A stretch of DNA of 64,000 nucleotides from Bog-473 sp963788585. GTDB taxonomy: Bacteria > Actinomycetota > Acidimicrobiia > Acidimicrobiales > RAAP-2. Within the stretch, counting starts at the first letter, position 1. Each line of letters starts with the position of its first letter. The stretch spans positions 2,418,001 to 2,482,000 of the forward strand of contig CAWBHA010000003.1 in assembly GCA_963788585.1 (NCBI GenBank). Direction: 5' to 3'. The notes below the pieces were generated by a model. That model ran no database searches. It was not told the DNA's origin and saw only the letters and a program-made list of their open reading frames with translations. A program made the position numbers and the translations under genes. This document shows, in pieces, positions 44,805-54,445 of the stretch.

Positions 44805-45401
44805 ATGCCGGGCACCTATCCGTTGGCTGTCGAGATCCCGCCGGAACCTGCGAGGATTCCGCCGGTCAAGGTCCTGACGAACTGGTTGATCTTCATCCCG
44901 CAGTTCATCTGGCTGTACATCCTCAACATCGTGGCCTTCCTCGCGGCCATCGTGTGCTGGTTCTCCATCGTGTTCACCGGAAAAGCGCCAGAGAGCCTCA
45001 GCGAGTTCATTGCCGGTGTCATTCGCTATCAGTGGCGAGTGATCACCGGCCTCTTCGTGTGGGCCGAGCCGTATCCGCCATTCGCTCCGATCCCGCAAGG
45101 GTTCGCCGACCCGGGCGGCTACCCGGCAGAGTTGCAACTCACGCCGGTGAGCGGCGAGCGCAACCGAATCACCGTGCTGCTGCGGATCATCCTCTGCATC
45201 CCGCAGTTCATCGTGCTCTACTTCGTCAACATCGCCAGCGAGATCTGCCTCCTCATCTCTTGGTTCATCGCCCTGTTCACCGGGCAATGGAACCCGTCGC
45301 TGAAGAATTTCTGCATGGGCGTGTTCCGGTGGCAGCTTCGGGTGGGGTCGTACTTCCTGCTGCTGAACGACGAGTATCCGCCCTTCAGCCTGGAGCCCTA
45401 G
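44805..45401 (+). CDS. DUF4389 membrane protein
   Basis: 198 aa from ATG 44805, with AAGGGAG seven bases upstream. Two similar halves each have a hydrophobic hairpin and a W-R-V block: NWLIFIPQFIWLYILNIVAF with YQWRVITGLFVWAEPYPPF, then IILCIPQFIVLYFVNIASE with WQLRVGSYFLLLNDEYPPF. This duplicated pattern is that of the DUF4389 family of actinobacterial membrane proteins. Function unknown. Confidence 0.85.
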   Translation: MPGTYPLAVEIPPEPARIPPVKVLTNWLIFIPQFIWLYILNIVAFLAAIVCWFSIVFTGKAPESLSEFIAGVIRYQWRVITGLFVWAEPYPPFAPIPQGFADPGGYPAELQLTPVSGERNRITVLLRIILCIPQFIVLYFVNIASEICLLISWFIALFTGQWNPSLKNFCMGVFRWQLRVGSYFLLLNDEYPPFSLEP

Positions 45402-45680
45402 AGGCAAACGGAGTCCCGGCAGAGAGCAGGGTCACCCCACATCTCTGTCCCGCTGACCGTGTGACACCTCAGGCAAGTCGCGTCCGGCGACGCAGGAACT
45501 GCGCGTCCGGTGACGCCGAATGACGCGGGTGTCGCCCGCCATGGCGCTCTGGCTCGTGTAACGGGAGTCCAATCCGGGTATGCCCGCGCACCGGGACCGC
45601 GTGTCTTCGGACGCGGCAGCCAGCGGATCCGCCGTGACAGCCCATTGGGGTGGCGTCAGTCGCAGAAGGGAGCGCACACA
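45402..45680. other. Intergenic region with a short direct repeat
   Basis: No gene seen. CGCGTCCGG(C/T)GACGC occurs twice (about 45479 and 45502). The second half has AAGGGAG for the next gene. Confidence 0.35.
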
Positions 45681-46127
45681 ATGAAGGCAAAGGTCGTCGA
45701 GGACGCGGATGTGGTCACCTATGTCGTGGTCTGCGACTCAGGTGATGAAGCTGTCGATGTGTTGAACGAGTTCGCTCGCTCGGAGAACCTGGAGGCTGCG
45801 CAGATCACGGGGGTCGGTGGCTTCGAACATGCCACGATTGGCTGGTTCGACCGTCAAGCCAAGGACTATCGACGGATTGAGGTGGACCAGCAGTGTGAGC
45901 TGCTGTCATTGCTCGGCGATGTCGCCGAGGGACAGGACGGTCCGGTTGTGCACCTCCACGTCGTGCTCGGCCTCTCTGACGGCACGACACGGGGAGGTCA
46001 CCTCCTCGAGGCTCGCGTGTTCCCGACCCTCGAAGCCGTCGTGACGGAATCCCCTGCTCGGTTGCGCAAGGTGATGCATCCCGACCAGGGGTTCGCTCTC
46101 ATTGATCTGGATCAGTCCGAGTCGTGA
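45681..46127 (+). CDS. PPC (DUF296) domain protein
   Basis: 148 aa from ATG 45681, with AAGGGAG upstream. VVVCDSGDEAVDVLNEFARS, AAQITGVGGFEHATIGWFD and VHLHVVLGLSDGTTRGGHLL match the plant-and-prokaryote-conserved domain; the histidines in HLHVVL and GGHLL probably bind a metal. In bacteria these proteins stand alone and their role is unknown, though some are next to DNA-binding genes. Confidence 0.88.
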   Translation: MKAKVVEDADVVTYVVVCDSGDEAVDVLNEFARSENLEAAQITGVGGFEHATIGWFDRQAKDYRRIEVDQQCELLSLLGDVAEGQDGPVVHLHVVLGLSDGTTRGGHLLEARVFPTLEAVVTESPARLRKVMHPDQGFALIDLDQSES

Positions 46128-46143
46128 TGTGGAGAGGAGTGAG

Positions 46144-46320
46144 ATGGCCATTCCGAAGCTCAATGACAAGGGCCGCATGGCTGACCTTCGACACGAGGAC
46201 TTATCGAGGGCCGCAAGGCTGAGGCGGAAGGACGTCCCCCCTTCTACCGCGGAAGGTAGGCAGGAAGGACGGGACGGGAGAGCCGTCAGATCCGCTTTCG
46301 CACGCTCGCCGTCAGGATGA
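46144..46320 (+). CDS. Small open frame, possibly a gene remnant
   Basis: 58 aa from ATG 46144, with GGAGAGGAG upstream. MAIPKLNDKG resembles the start of DUF6932-type nucleotidyltransferase-like proteins, but the following residues (LRHEDLSRAARLRRKD) do not continue that family and become basic and low in pattern. It could be a decayed gene. Nothing else is seen between 46321 and 46448. Confidence 0.3.
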   Translation: MAIPKLNDKGRMADLRHEDLSRAARLRRKDVPPSTAEGRQEGRDGRAVRSAFARSPSG

Positions 46321-46448
46321 TCGATCGTCAAGGGTCGTCGAAGTCGCAACGCAGCAATTGGTCGGCAGCGCCTTGCTCGGCATCTCTTCGCGACGTGAGC
46401 TGCGCGGCCTCCCCCTCTAGACCGCAGGAGCACGGCGCCCGAGCGCCG

Positions 46449-47108
46449 CTACGTCTTCAGCTGGAACTGGTAGGTGAACGGGGCGGACGGCGGCGTGAGC
46501 GTGGTCGTCCGGTGACCCGAGGTGATCGCGACCTTCGTCCCGCCGGCGCCGATGTCGACCTGCGACGCACCGAGGAGGACTTCCTTCTGGGAGCTGTTGG
46601 GCTGGAGGATGCCGGCGAAAGCGGGATGTTGGCCGGAGCCGCCGATGCTGACCCAGGATCGCCCGGTCGTCGTGGTGACGGTGACCTGGTACGCCGCGAT
46701 GCCCACCTTGTAGGTCGCAGTCCCGTTCCCCGTCGAGACCGGAGTGATCAGGGGCGACGTGGGAGTGAGCGCGGCCTGATGGTGCGCCGGCGACGGCGCC
46801 GCGCTCTTCCCGCCGCCGCTCTTGTCGATGACGCCCGCCTGGACGAGCCCGAGCGTTACCGCCCCGGCGACCACGGCGAGTGCGACGATGACGACGGCGA
46901 CGCGCAGAAAGGTCGACGTACGGGGCCGCGGGTACCCCCCGCGCCCGTGGCCGCGCCCGTGGCCGACCGCCGGGAACTTGTCCGTGTCGGCGTAGTCGGG
47001 GTAGGCGTCAGCGAAGAGCTGCCCCTGTCCCGCCGTGCCCGCCGCCCGAACCACGGTCGTGGCGGACGGGTCGGGCCGGAGTCCCGCTTCTTCGGCTTTC
47101 ACGTCCAT
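46449..47108 (-). CDS. Membrane-anchored DUF4115-like (RodZ C-terminal type) protein
   Basis: 219 aa from ATG 47108, with AAGGA eight bases upstream. A 65-residue cytoplasmic region ends in RGGYPRPRTS. One membrane segment follows (FLRVAVVIVALAVVAGAVTLGLV), then a Ser/Pro linker. The outer domain reads YQVTVTTTTGRSWVSIGG, FAGILQPNSSQKEVLLGASQ and GGTKVAITS, resembling the beta domain at the end of RodZ. No helix-turn-helix is present, so it is not RodZ itself. Possibly an envelope or cell-shape factor. Confidence 0.65.
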   Translation of the reverse strand: MDVKAEEAGLRPDPSATTVVRAAGTAGQGQLFADAYPDYADTDKFPAVGHGRGHGRGGYPRPRTSTFLRVAVVIVALAVVAGAVTLGLVQAGVIDKSGGGKSAAPSPAHHQAALTPTSPLITPVSTGNGTATYKVGIAAYQVTVTTTTGRSWVSIGGSGQHPAFAGILQPNSSQKEVLLGASQVDIGAGGTKVAITSGHRTTTLTPPSAPFTYQFQLKT

Positions 47109-47280
47109 GGCCGGTTCCTTCGACCTCCCACGCCCCGAACTTGATATCCCCAATTATGCAGTCCCGGAGGCCCCATCGTGTGTGCAGGGCACGGAATTTC
47201 ACGGTAAGAGCGGCAACCTTGCGGCAAAACCCTGCTGGGACGCGGGACGGGACGGCGATGGCGCTCGGCGGGGCGCCGGT

Positions 47281-47787
47281 TCAGCGACCGACGCTCCCGT
47301 CGAGGAGTTCGCGCGTGAGGTCCATGTGCCCGGCGTGCCGGGCGGTTTCTTCGATGAGGTGGTACACCGCCCAGCGCAGCGTGGTCGGTCGGAGGTCGCC
47401 GGAGGAGGGGAGGTCGAAGGAGGCCGCGCCGTCGAGCACGGCGTCCACCAGGGAGGTCTCGGCGCGGTAGAACGCGACGACCTCGTCCACCCCCCAGCCC
47501 TCGGGAAGCTCGAACATCTGGCCGCGCCATCCCATGTCCATGGGCTCCCCGGCAAAGATGGCCCGGATCCAGAGGCGTTCGGCGTAGCCGAGGTGGACGA
47601 CGATCACCCCGAGCGAATTGGCGCCCGGCGCCGGTTGCCAGCGCAACTGTGCCCGGTTCAGCCCCTCGATCTTGTAGAGCGCACTGTCCCGCAGGTGTTG
47701 CAGCCAGCCCCGGGCCATCGCCATCTCGCCGAGGGGAGTGGCCTCGTCTGGACGCGGGACGCGTAGCTGGGGCGGCGTCTCCGGCAC
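47281..47787 (-). CDS. DinB-family (DUF664) protein
   Basis: 168 aa. A four-helix metal-binding fold: ARGWLQHLRDSALYKIEGL, VIVVHLGYAERLWIRAIF and VYHLIEETARHAGHMDLTRE. The three metal-site histidines are in HLGYAE and HLIEETARHAGH. These proteins often carry thiol-transferase activity with bacillithiol or mycothiol. GTG 47787 is the start. It is the next gene after the secreted protein on the same strand. Confidence 0.87.
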   Translation of the reverse strand: MPETPPQLRVPRPDEATPLGEMAMARGWLQHLRDSALYKIEGLNRAQLRWQPAPGANSLGVIVVHLGYAERLWIRAIFAGEPMDMGWRGQMFELPEGWGVDEVVAFYRAETSLVDAVLDGAASFDLPSSGDLRPTTLRWAVYHLIEETARHAGHMDLTRELLDGSVGR

Positions 47788-47817
47788 GGCCTCGTCGCAG
47801 TCGGGACCGGGCGCGCC

Positions 47818-48358
47818 CTACGGGATGCTGCACGGTCGTGGCGGTCGTCGCCGTGACCAGCGGTCCCCCGCAGACCGAGGCGTACCAGTTGGAGATGGTG
47901 GTCCCGTCGCTGATCAGCTGCGTGTTCTTGCCGAGGCTGCTGAACGACGTGACCAGGCCCTGGAGACTCGAGGCGTTCTGGATGTCGGTCTTGATCTGCT
48001 GGACGTACGTCAGCAGGTTCTTGAAGGCCGACTGCACGTTGCTCGGGGCTGTCTTGATGACCGCGAGCGCCTTCTGCACGTTGGAGAGGTCGCCGTTGTA
48101 GGCGCTGAGCAGGGACTGCTTGGCCTGGGCGAAGTTGCCCGACGCCAGGTCCTTCTCGAAGCCCTGGCCGGCCGAGGTCGAGCTGGTCTGCTCGGTCTTC
48201 ACGTCCTTGCACATCGCGCTGTTGGGGTTCGAGCCCTTCACGGTCGTCGACGAGTGGTGCCCGTGGCTCTTGGCTGAGGCTGCGCTGATCGGGACGAGCG
48301 CCATCGCCAGTCCCAGGGCGCCGATGCAGATTCCCAGCCATCTCGAACGGTGTGTCAC
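47818..48358 (-). CDS. Secreted protein of unknown function, frame probably interrupted near its end
   Basis: About 179 aa. GTG 48358 follows GGAGG by eight bases. A signal peptide (WLGICIGALGLAMALVPISAASA) precedes a helical mature part: GFEKDLASGNFAQAKQSLLS, VQKALAVIKTAPSNVQSAFK and QQIKTDIQNASSLQGLVTSF. Two cysteines (AMCKDV and SVCGGP) could form a disulfide. As read, the frame stays open through the DinB gene; deleting one base in the CCC at about 47822 gives a stop at 47820-47818 right after TTVQHP. Family not recognised. Confidence 0.65.
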
Positions 48359-48431
48359 GGTCAGCACCTCCGGGTCTCGTGCGTCGCAATGATTCCGTAA
48401 CAAAGCGTACAGCACCGGTTGCACAATCAGC

Positions 48432-49370
48432 GTGCAATCCTCAGGTTTTCGGGCCGCCGGCCCGTCCGTCCGACGGATGCTGTGCGAGGATGAGGCCATC
48501 GGCGCGCAATCCTCTCAGCGGGCGGGTCCCGAGCCGCTGGGGCCCGACTCCTTGGTCTGGCGGCTCGGCTTCCCACGTGCCGGATTGCTCGTGGCGGGCC
48601 GCGCGCTCCTGCTTCAGACGGCCCATCCGGTGGTCGGTGCCGGCGTACGCGACTTCTCCGATTTCGCGGCCGATCCGTGGGGCCGGCTCGAGCGCACGCT
48701 CCGCTCGCTCCAGCTGCAGCTCTTCGGCGGCGGCGCCGCCCGCGAGGAGGCGGGCCGCTTGCGCCGGTTGCATGCCAGCTTCCGGGGGACGGGTTTCGAC
48801 GGCGCGCCCTACCGCGCTGTCGATCCGGACGCCTACGCGTGGGTCCACCTGGCCAACTTCGACTCCACGTTGGCCTTCCACCGCTGGTTCGGCCCGGCCC
48901 TGCGGCCCGAGGAGCAGGGACGGCTCTACGCCGAGTGGCGGCAGGTGGGCCGACTGCTCGGGATCGGCGACGAACACCTGCCGGCCGACCTCGACGGCTG
49001 CCGGCGTCACGTCCGCGCCGTAGTCGAGGGGACCCTGACGGACAACGAGACCGTGCGGACGCTGCTCGACAGCTTCCGGCTCTCGGGCGTCGGGCCACCG
49101 TGGCACCAGATGCCCGAGCCCGTCTGGCGGGCGCTCCGCCCGCTGGGCGCCTCGTTCGTGCACGACGCCACCGTCGGCACGCTGCCCGGGTCGTTGCGCC
49201 GCCGACTGGGCTTGCGCTGGACGACGGCGGACCGGGCGCGGCTCCAGGCCACGGCGGTCTTGGTGCGGGCGGCGTCGCTGCCGTTGCCCGACGGGATCGC
49301 GCACTACCCGATGGGCGCCCGCGCCCGGCGCGAGGCCCGACAAGCCGGCCGCCGTCGGACCGCGGCATGA
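48432..49370 (+). CDS. DUF2236 (MpaB-like oxygenase) protein
   Basis: 312 aa. RALLLQTAHPVVGAGVRDFS and DPWGRLERTLRSL are the core of DUF2236, a helical haem-binding family that includes the MpaB oxygenase and latex-clearing protein. The later YAWVHLANFDSTLAFHRWFG holds conserved histidines. The start is uncertain: GTG 48432 or ATG 48477. A second family member lies at 62553-63534. Substrate unknown. Confidence 0.8.
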   Translation: MQSSGFRAAGPSVRRMLCEDEAIGAQSSQRAGPEPLGPDSLVWRLGFPRAGLLVAGRALLLQTAHPVVGAGVRDFSDFAADPWGRLERTLRSLQLQLFGGGAAREEAGRLRRLHASFRGTGFDGAPYRAVDPDAYAWVHLANFDSTLAFHRWFGPALRPEEQGRLYAEWRQVGRLLGIGDEHLPADLDGCRRHVRAVVEGTLTDNETVRTLLDSFRLSGVGPPWHQMPEPVWRALRPLGASFVHDATVGTLPGSLRRRLGLRWTTADRARLQATAVLVRAASLPLPDGIAHYPMGARARREARQAGRRRTAA

Positions 49371-49461
49371 CCCTCCCTAATGGCCGCACCGGGCCGATCA
49401 TCCGTCGGGGTCGGGGTTAGGGTGGGCGCCTGACGGGGCGTCAGAAACTGGGGGCGACGAG

Positions 49462-50334
49462 TTGGACGATCTGAGCGGCAAGGTTGCCGTGGTCACAGGG
49501 GGAGCGGCCGGCATCGGCCGCGGCATCACCGAGGCGCTGCTCGAGCAGGGTGCGCGCGTGGTCGTCGCCGACGTGGAGGAGCCGGTGCTCGAGACGGCGC
49601 TCAAGGAGCTGGCCGACGCCGGCGACGTGCGCGGCGTGCCGACCGACGTCTCCTCCGCCGAGTCGGTGGAGGCGCTGGCCGCCGACGTCTTCGCCCGCGA
49701 GGGCCGCTGCGACCTGCTGTTCAACAATGCGGGCGTGACCTCGGGTGGGGGCGGGCGCCCGTGGGAGCAGGAGGCCAACGACTGGGCCTGGTGCTTCTCG
49801 GTCAACGTCTTCGGGGTGGCCAACGGCATCCTGTCGTTCGTCCCGCGCATGATCGAGTCGGGCGAGCCGGGTGTGGTCGTCAACACCTCGAGCATGGACG
49901 GGGGCATCGCGCCCGTCCCGTACGCCTCGGTCTACGCGTCGAGCAAGGCAGCCATCTCCTGCCTGACGGAGGCCCTGGCGCACCAGCTGGCCGCGGCCGG
50001 TACCGCGCTCCGGGCCGCGGTGTTCTACCCGTCGGGCGGGCTGCTCGACACCGGCTTGTGGACGGCACAGCGCAATCGGCCCGACGCGCTGGCCCGCACG
50101 AAGCCACGCCCGCCCGCGCCGGGCACCACCTTCGAAGAGTTCAAGGTCCAACTCGAGGCAGCCGGGCATCCCGTCGACGTCATGGACCTTCTCGAGCTCG
50201 GGCGTTTCTGCGTGGCAGGGGTGCAGCGGGGAGACTTCATCATCGGGCACGGACTCGAGGAGGCAGCCGAGATGCTGCACCGTCGAGCCGACGCGATCGG
50301 CGCGGGACGGCTCCCGCCGGCCGCCCTGAGCTGA
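49462..50334 (+). CDS. Short-chain dehydrogenase/reductase
   Basis: 290 aa from TTG 49462 (MDDLSGKVAVVTGG). The cofactor site is VTGGAAGIGRGI, the structural motif FNNAGV, and the catalytic set is Ser in NTSSMDG with Tyr/Lys in YASSKAAIS. The C-terminal region (about 75 residues past the core) is longer than in most SDRs. It opens a run of five genes on the plus strand that looks like a catabolic operon, and its stop overlaps the next gene's likely ATG. Confidence 0.87.
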   Translation: MDDLSGKVAVVTGGAAGIGRGITEALLEQGARVVVADVEEPVLETALKELADAGDVRGVPTDVSSAESVEALAADVFAREGRCDLLFNNAGVTSGGGGRPWEQEANDWAWCFSVNVFGVANGILSFVPRMIESGEPGVVVNTSSMDGGIAPVPYASVYASSKAAISCLTEALAHQLAAAGTALRAAVFYPSGGLLDTGLWTAQRNRPDALARTKPRPPAPGTTFEEFKVQLEAAGHPVDVMDLLELGRFCVAGVQRGDFIIGHGLEEAAEMLHRRADAIGAGRLPPAALS

Positions 50335-51585
50335 TGACGACACGAGCGGCTGTGGCCGCGCTCGGAGCGCTACACCGTGGTGTCGGCCGACGGCCACGCA
50401 GGGGGCGACATCGCGGACTACCGCCCGTACCTCGCGAGCCGGTGGCACGACGACTTCGACGCCTGGGCGGCTGAGTACGTCAACCCCTACGCGGACCTCA
50501 TCGCGCCCATCGCCTACCGCAGCTGGGACAGCGCCCGGCGCCTGGCGGAGACCGAGGCCGACGGCATCGCGGCCGAGGTGCTGTTCCCCAATACGGTCCC
50601 ACCCTTCTTCAGCGAGGGGAACCTCGTCGCGCTCCCGCCCACGCCCGAGGACTACGAGCGACGCTGGGCCGGCGTCCAGGCGCACAACCGCTGGCTGGCC
50701 GACTTCTGCGCCGCCACGCCGGGCCGCCGGGCCGGCATCGTGCAGGTCTTCGCCAACGACATGGACGATGCCGTGGCCGAGGTGCGCTGGGCCGCCGACA
50801 CCTTCGACCGCCCGTTCGGCGGCATCCTGTTGCCGTCCATCCCGCCCAACTCGCACCTGCCGCCGCTGTGGGAGGACCACTACGAACCGCTCTGGCGCGT
50901 CTGTGCCGAGCTCGACGTCCCCATCAACATCCACGGGGGCAGCGCACTGCCCGACTACGGGGAGCACGAGGCGGCGCGGGCGATGATGCTGATCGAGATC
51001 CCGTGGTTCAGTCATCGCTCGGTGTGGCATCTGATCTTCTCAGGCGTGCTGGAGCGTTACCCGACGCTCCGTTTTGCCGTTACCGAGCAGGGCGTGGCGT
51101 GGCTGCCCCGCGGCCTGCAGACGTTGGACTGGTTCTACGGCCGCATGACGACCGCGCACGCGGCGGAGGCCAACTTCTTCGGTGCCGCGGCCGCCAAGAT
51201 GACGATGACCCCGACGGAGTACTTCGCGCGCAACTTCTGGATCGGCGCCAGCTTCCTGCGTCCCAGCGAGTCCCCACTGTGCCGCGACCTCGGCATCGGG
51301 CACGTCATGTGGGGCGCGGACTACCCACATTCGGAGGGGAGCTACCCCTATACGACGGAGGCGCTGCGCGTGGCGTTCGCCGACTACGCCGAGCCCGACG
51401 TGCGGGCCATGGTGGAGTCCACGGCGACCGGCTTCTACGGTTTCGACCTCGGGTTGCTGCGCCCGATCGGCGACCGCATAGGCCCGTTGGTGGCCGACGT
51501 CGCCCGACCACTGCCCCCGGAGGACTGGCCGACCGATACCACTTGCAACGCGTTCGACCCCACGCAGATCCTGCGGGCGTGGTGA
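50334..51585 (+). CDS. Amidohydrolase_2 family metal-dependent hydrolase/decarboxylase, frame probably interrupted near its start
   Basis: TIM-barrel enzyme of the ACMSD/amidohydrolase-2 branch. From GTG 50377 (402 aa) the metal ligands are visible: Asp5 and His7 in SADGHAGG, His186 in INIHGGSALP, His218 in VWHLIFSG and Asp315 in WGADYPHSE. The family usually has several residues before the first motif; ATG 50334, overlapping the SDR stop, supplies them if one base near 50360 is removed (MTTRAAVAA-SERYTVV), giving about 416 aa. Otherwise GTG 50377 is the start. Reaction may be C-C hydrolysis or decarboxylation. Confidence 0.82.
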
Positions 51586-51599
51586 CGATGGGAGGAACC

Positions 51600-52376
51600 A
51601 TGACGACAGTCCGCTACGGCGCCAAGACCGAGCAGGCGAACCGGGAGATCGAGGCCAAGAAGGCCGACATCTGGTCGCAGGCGGTGACGGCCCTCTACGA
51701 GACGGATCCCGAGATCGTGGCGGCGGTGCTGCCGGCGCCCCTCGAGCCCGGCGACCGGCCCCTGGTGCGCATCACGATCACACGGGTCGAGATGCCCGGC
51801 CTGCCCGTCTTCGGGGCGGGGTGGATCGGCGTCCAGGCCCGTCACGGGGACCGGCTGGGCGAGTACCCCATCTTCATGCCCATGACGACCGAGCAGTCGC
51901 TCACCGGGGGCCGCGAGATCAACGGCGAGCCGAAGAAGCTTGCCGAGGTCGAGGTCGTCCGCGACGGCGACGCGGTGTCGGCCCACATCGCGCGCATGGG
52001 GTCCGTCGTGTGTGAGATCACGGGGCGCATCACCGGGGCCCGGGACAACTATGAGCTCGAGAAGACCGACTTCTGGTTCAAGATCTCGCCCTCGTGCGAG
52101 GCCGCCGGCGTCCTGGACCAGGACCCGCTCCTGGTCTACGGCGAGAAGACCGAGAGGACACGGGTGCACGAGACGATCGAAGGCGAGCTCATCCTCAAGG
52201 AGGCGCCGCTGGACCCGGTGGCGGACCTCGTCGTGCGCCGCATGGTCGACCTCAACTGGACGGAACGGGCCTCCACCCAGGTCGGGCGGGTCATCGAACC
52301 CGTGCCTCGGGCCAACCTCGAGCCCTTCATCCACCAGCGCTACGACGACCTCTCGGTGCTCGGGGCGAAGCGATGA
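51600..52376 (+). CDS. Acetoacetate-decarboxylase family protein
   Basis: 258 aa from ATG 51600, with GGAGG upstream. YPIFMPMTTEQSLTGGREIN and GEPKKLAEVEV match the family; Lys112-Lys113 align with the Lys115-Lys116 pair of clostridial acetoacetate decarboxylase, where Lys115 forms the Schiff base. Many relatives in catabolic clusters are not true decarboxylases but aldolase-dehydratases. It is placed between two amidohydrolases, and its stop overlaps the next ATG (ATGA). Confidence 0.82.
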   Translation: MTTVRYGAKTEQANREIEAKKADIWSQAVTALYETDPEIVAAVLPAPLEPGDRPLVRITITRVEMPGLPVFGAGWIGVQARHGDRLGEYPIFMPMTTEQSLTGGREINGEPKKLAEVEVVRDGDAVSAHIARMGSVVCEITGRITGARDNYELEKTDFWFKISPSCEAAGVLDQDPLLVYGEKTERTRVHETIEGELILKEAPLDPVADLVVRRMVDLNWTERASTQVGRVIEPVPRANLEPFIHQRYDDLSVLGAKR

Positions 52377-53630
52377 GCGACCGCTACGTCATCATCTCCG
52401 CCGACGCCCATGCCGGCCTGCCCGCAGAGGGGTACCGCCCCTACCTCGATGCGCAGTACCACGGCCAGTTCGACGAGTACCTGGCCGAACGGCAGGCCCA
52501 CCGCGACGAGGCGCTGCAGATGAATTACGACTACATCATGGGGTGGGAGACCGATAACGAAGAGGGCCTGCGCGGTGCCTGGGACATGGAGCAGCGCGAC
52601 AAAGAGCTCGATGCCGACGGCGTGACCGCCGAGGTCATGTTCGCCGACGCCGACGCCATCACGGGCATGGCCTCGCCGCCGTTCGGCGCCGGACTTGCGG
52701 CGGGCGAGATCACCGATCCCGAATTGGCCTTCGCCGGGGCCCGCGCCCACAACCGGTTCCTGGCGGAGATGTGTGCGCGCAGCCCGGAACGCCACGGCGG
52801 CATCGCGTTGGTGCCGATCACCCACGGCGTGGAGCGGTCGGTGGCCGAGATCGAGTGGCTGGCCACCCAGTCGGGGATCCGCGGGATCATGGTGCCCACG
52901 ATGTGGCACGACCGCGTGCCCTACAACCACCCGCACTACGACCCGGTCTGGGCCGCCTGCCAGGACGCCGCGTTCCCCGTGCACACGCACTCGGGCGAGG
53001 CGCCCCAGGACGAGTACAACGAGAACATCGGCATCTACCTGGCCGAGGTCGTCTGGTGGGCCGCCAGGCCCGCGTGGCACTTGCTGTTCTCCGGCGCGTT
53101 CGAGCGCTTCCCGCGGCTTGAAGTTCGTCGTGACCGAGGCGGCCGCCTACTGGGCCGCCGACATGATGTGGAAGTGGGACCAGTACATGGGCGGTGGTCA
53201 CACGACCAAGAAGATGGCGGCCCTGCTCAAGGGGAAGATCTCGAAGCTTCCCTCGGACTACTTCGGCCAGAACATCTTCATCGGCGCGTCGACCATGTCC
53301 CGGGAGGAGATCCGTCGGCGCCACGTGCTCGGGTGCGACGTCGTGATGTGGGGGACTGACTACCCCCACCCCGAGGGCACCTGGCCGCACACCCAGGAGC
53401 GGCTGCGCAGCGACTTCGGCGGGATCCCCGTCGAGGACGCACGAAAGCTGCTGGGCGAGACGGCGGCGCGCTGCTACGGCTTCGACCTCGACGCCCTGCG
53501 TCCGATCGCGGAACGCATCGGGCCCACGCCCGCCGACCTCGGCCAGGATCCCGCCGTGCGCACCGACCCCGAGGAGGTCCGCACGGCGCGCTGGTGGAAG
53601 GACGAGTACTCGGTGCAGTCGCCGGGCTGA
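52373..53630 (+). CDS. Second Amidohydrolase_2 family enzyme, frame interrupted once
   Basis: About 418 aa after repair, related to the enzyme at 50334. ATG 52373 overlaps the previous stop. Asp and His in ISADAHAGL, His in FPVHTHSGEAP, and His in AWHLLFSGAFERFP are metal ligands. At about 53118 an extra T splits FERFPRL from KFVVTEAAAYWAADMMWKWD; the frame then holds to WGTDYPHPEGTWPHTQERLR (last metal Asp) and the stop. The two paralogues with a decarboxylase-family gene between them suggest successive steps of one pathway. Confidence 0.85.
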
Positions 53631-53659
53631 CCGGCCGGCCGAGCTCGCGAGACCGGACC

Positions 53660-54229
53660 GTGAACGACGCCCACATGGTGTTCTGCGCCAGCGAGGACTG
53701 GCGCGCCATCGTCCACGAGCAGATCCTTCCGGAGGCCCTCTGGGGGGTCGACCTCGGCGCGGCCGCGCTCGAGATCGGGCCGGGGCCCGGCTTCACTACC
53801 GACATCTTGCGCACGATGACGCCGCGCCTCACCGCGGTGGAGGTGGACGAGGTCCTCGCCGCATCCCTCGCCGCCCGCCTGGCCGGTGACAACGTCGAGG
53901 TCGTGCTCGGCGACGCCACGGCGCTGGACTTCGAGGACGACCGGTTTACGGGTGCCGCGTCGTTCCACATGCTCCACCACATCGCGCCGGCGGCGCAGCA
54001 GGATCGCGTCTTCACCGAGCTGGCGCGGGTCCTGGTTCCCGGGGGCGTGCTGGTGGCCGCCGACGGCGTCTACAGCGAGGGGAGCGCCGCCTTCCACGAG
54101 GACGACACCTACAACCCGATCGAGGCGGACGACCTACCGGCGCGGCTCGCCGGTGCCGGGTTCTCCCGGGTCGAGGTGCGGGTCCACGAGCTCGGGTGGG
54201 TCTGCACGGCCCGCGCTCCCGCCGGCTGA
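53660..54229 (+). CDS. Class I SAM-dependent methyltransferase
   Basis: 189 aa from GTG 53660 (ATG 53681 also possible). AALEIGPGPGFTTDILRTMT is motif I, TAVEVDE ends strand two, VVLGDATALDFEDDRF and AASFHMLHHI follow, then LVPGGVLVAADG. It ends the plus-strand run begun at 49462 and may modify the same substrate, but could be independent. Confidence 0.82.
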   Translation: MNDAHMVFCASEDWRAIVHEQILPEALWGVDLGAAALEIGPGPGFTTDILRTMTPRLTAVEVDEVLAASLAARLAGDNVEVVLGDATALDFEDDRFTGAASFHMLHHIAPAAQQDRVFTELARVLVPGGVLVAADGVYSEGSAAFHEDDTYNPIEADDLPARLAGAGFSRVEVRVHELGWVCTARAPAG

Positions 54230-54244
54230 CCCTCGCCGATCTGC

Positions 54245-54445
54245 GTGTATACGCCGAGCCGGCGGTATTCGTGCCGGCTGCATAGGGCTCTGTTGCCGCC
54301 CCATATACAGCGCGGACCAACTACCCCACGAAGCCGTATGCAGGTGAAACGAGGTCTCCCGACGTTCGCGAAGACGGAGCCGGGTGAGTCTCCCGCACGC
54401 CGCATATGCGGCCAGACCGGGACCCCCCAGAGCTGCCGTATACGG
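54245..54445. repeat. Cluster of TATA-centred palindromes in an intergenic region
   Basis: Between 54230 and 54519 no gene is convincing. Instead, short near-palindromes recur: GTGTATACGC (54245), CTGCATAGG (about 54278), CCATATACAG (54301), CCGTATGCAG (54334), GCCGCATATGCGGC (about 54399-54412, perfect, 14 bases) and CCGTATACGG (54436-54445, perfect). Centres are 24-35 bases apart, with one double gap of about 67. They may be operator sites or a decayed repeat. Confidence 0.6.
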
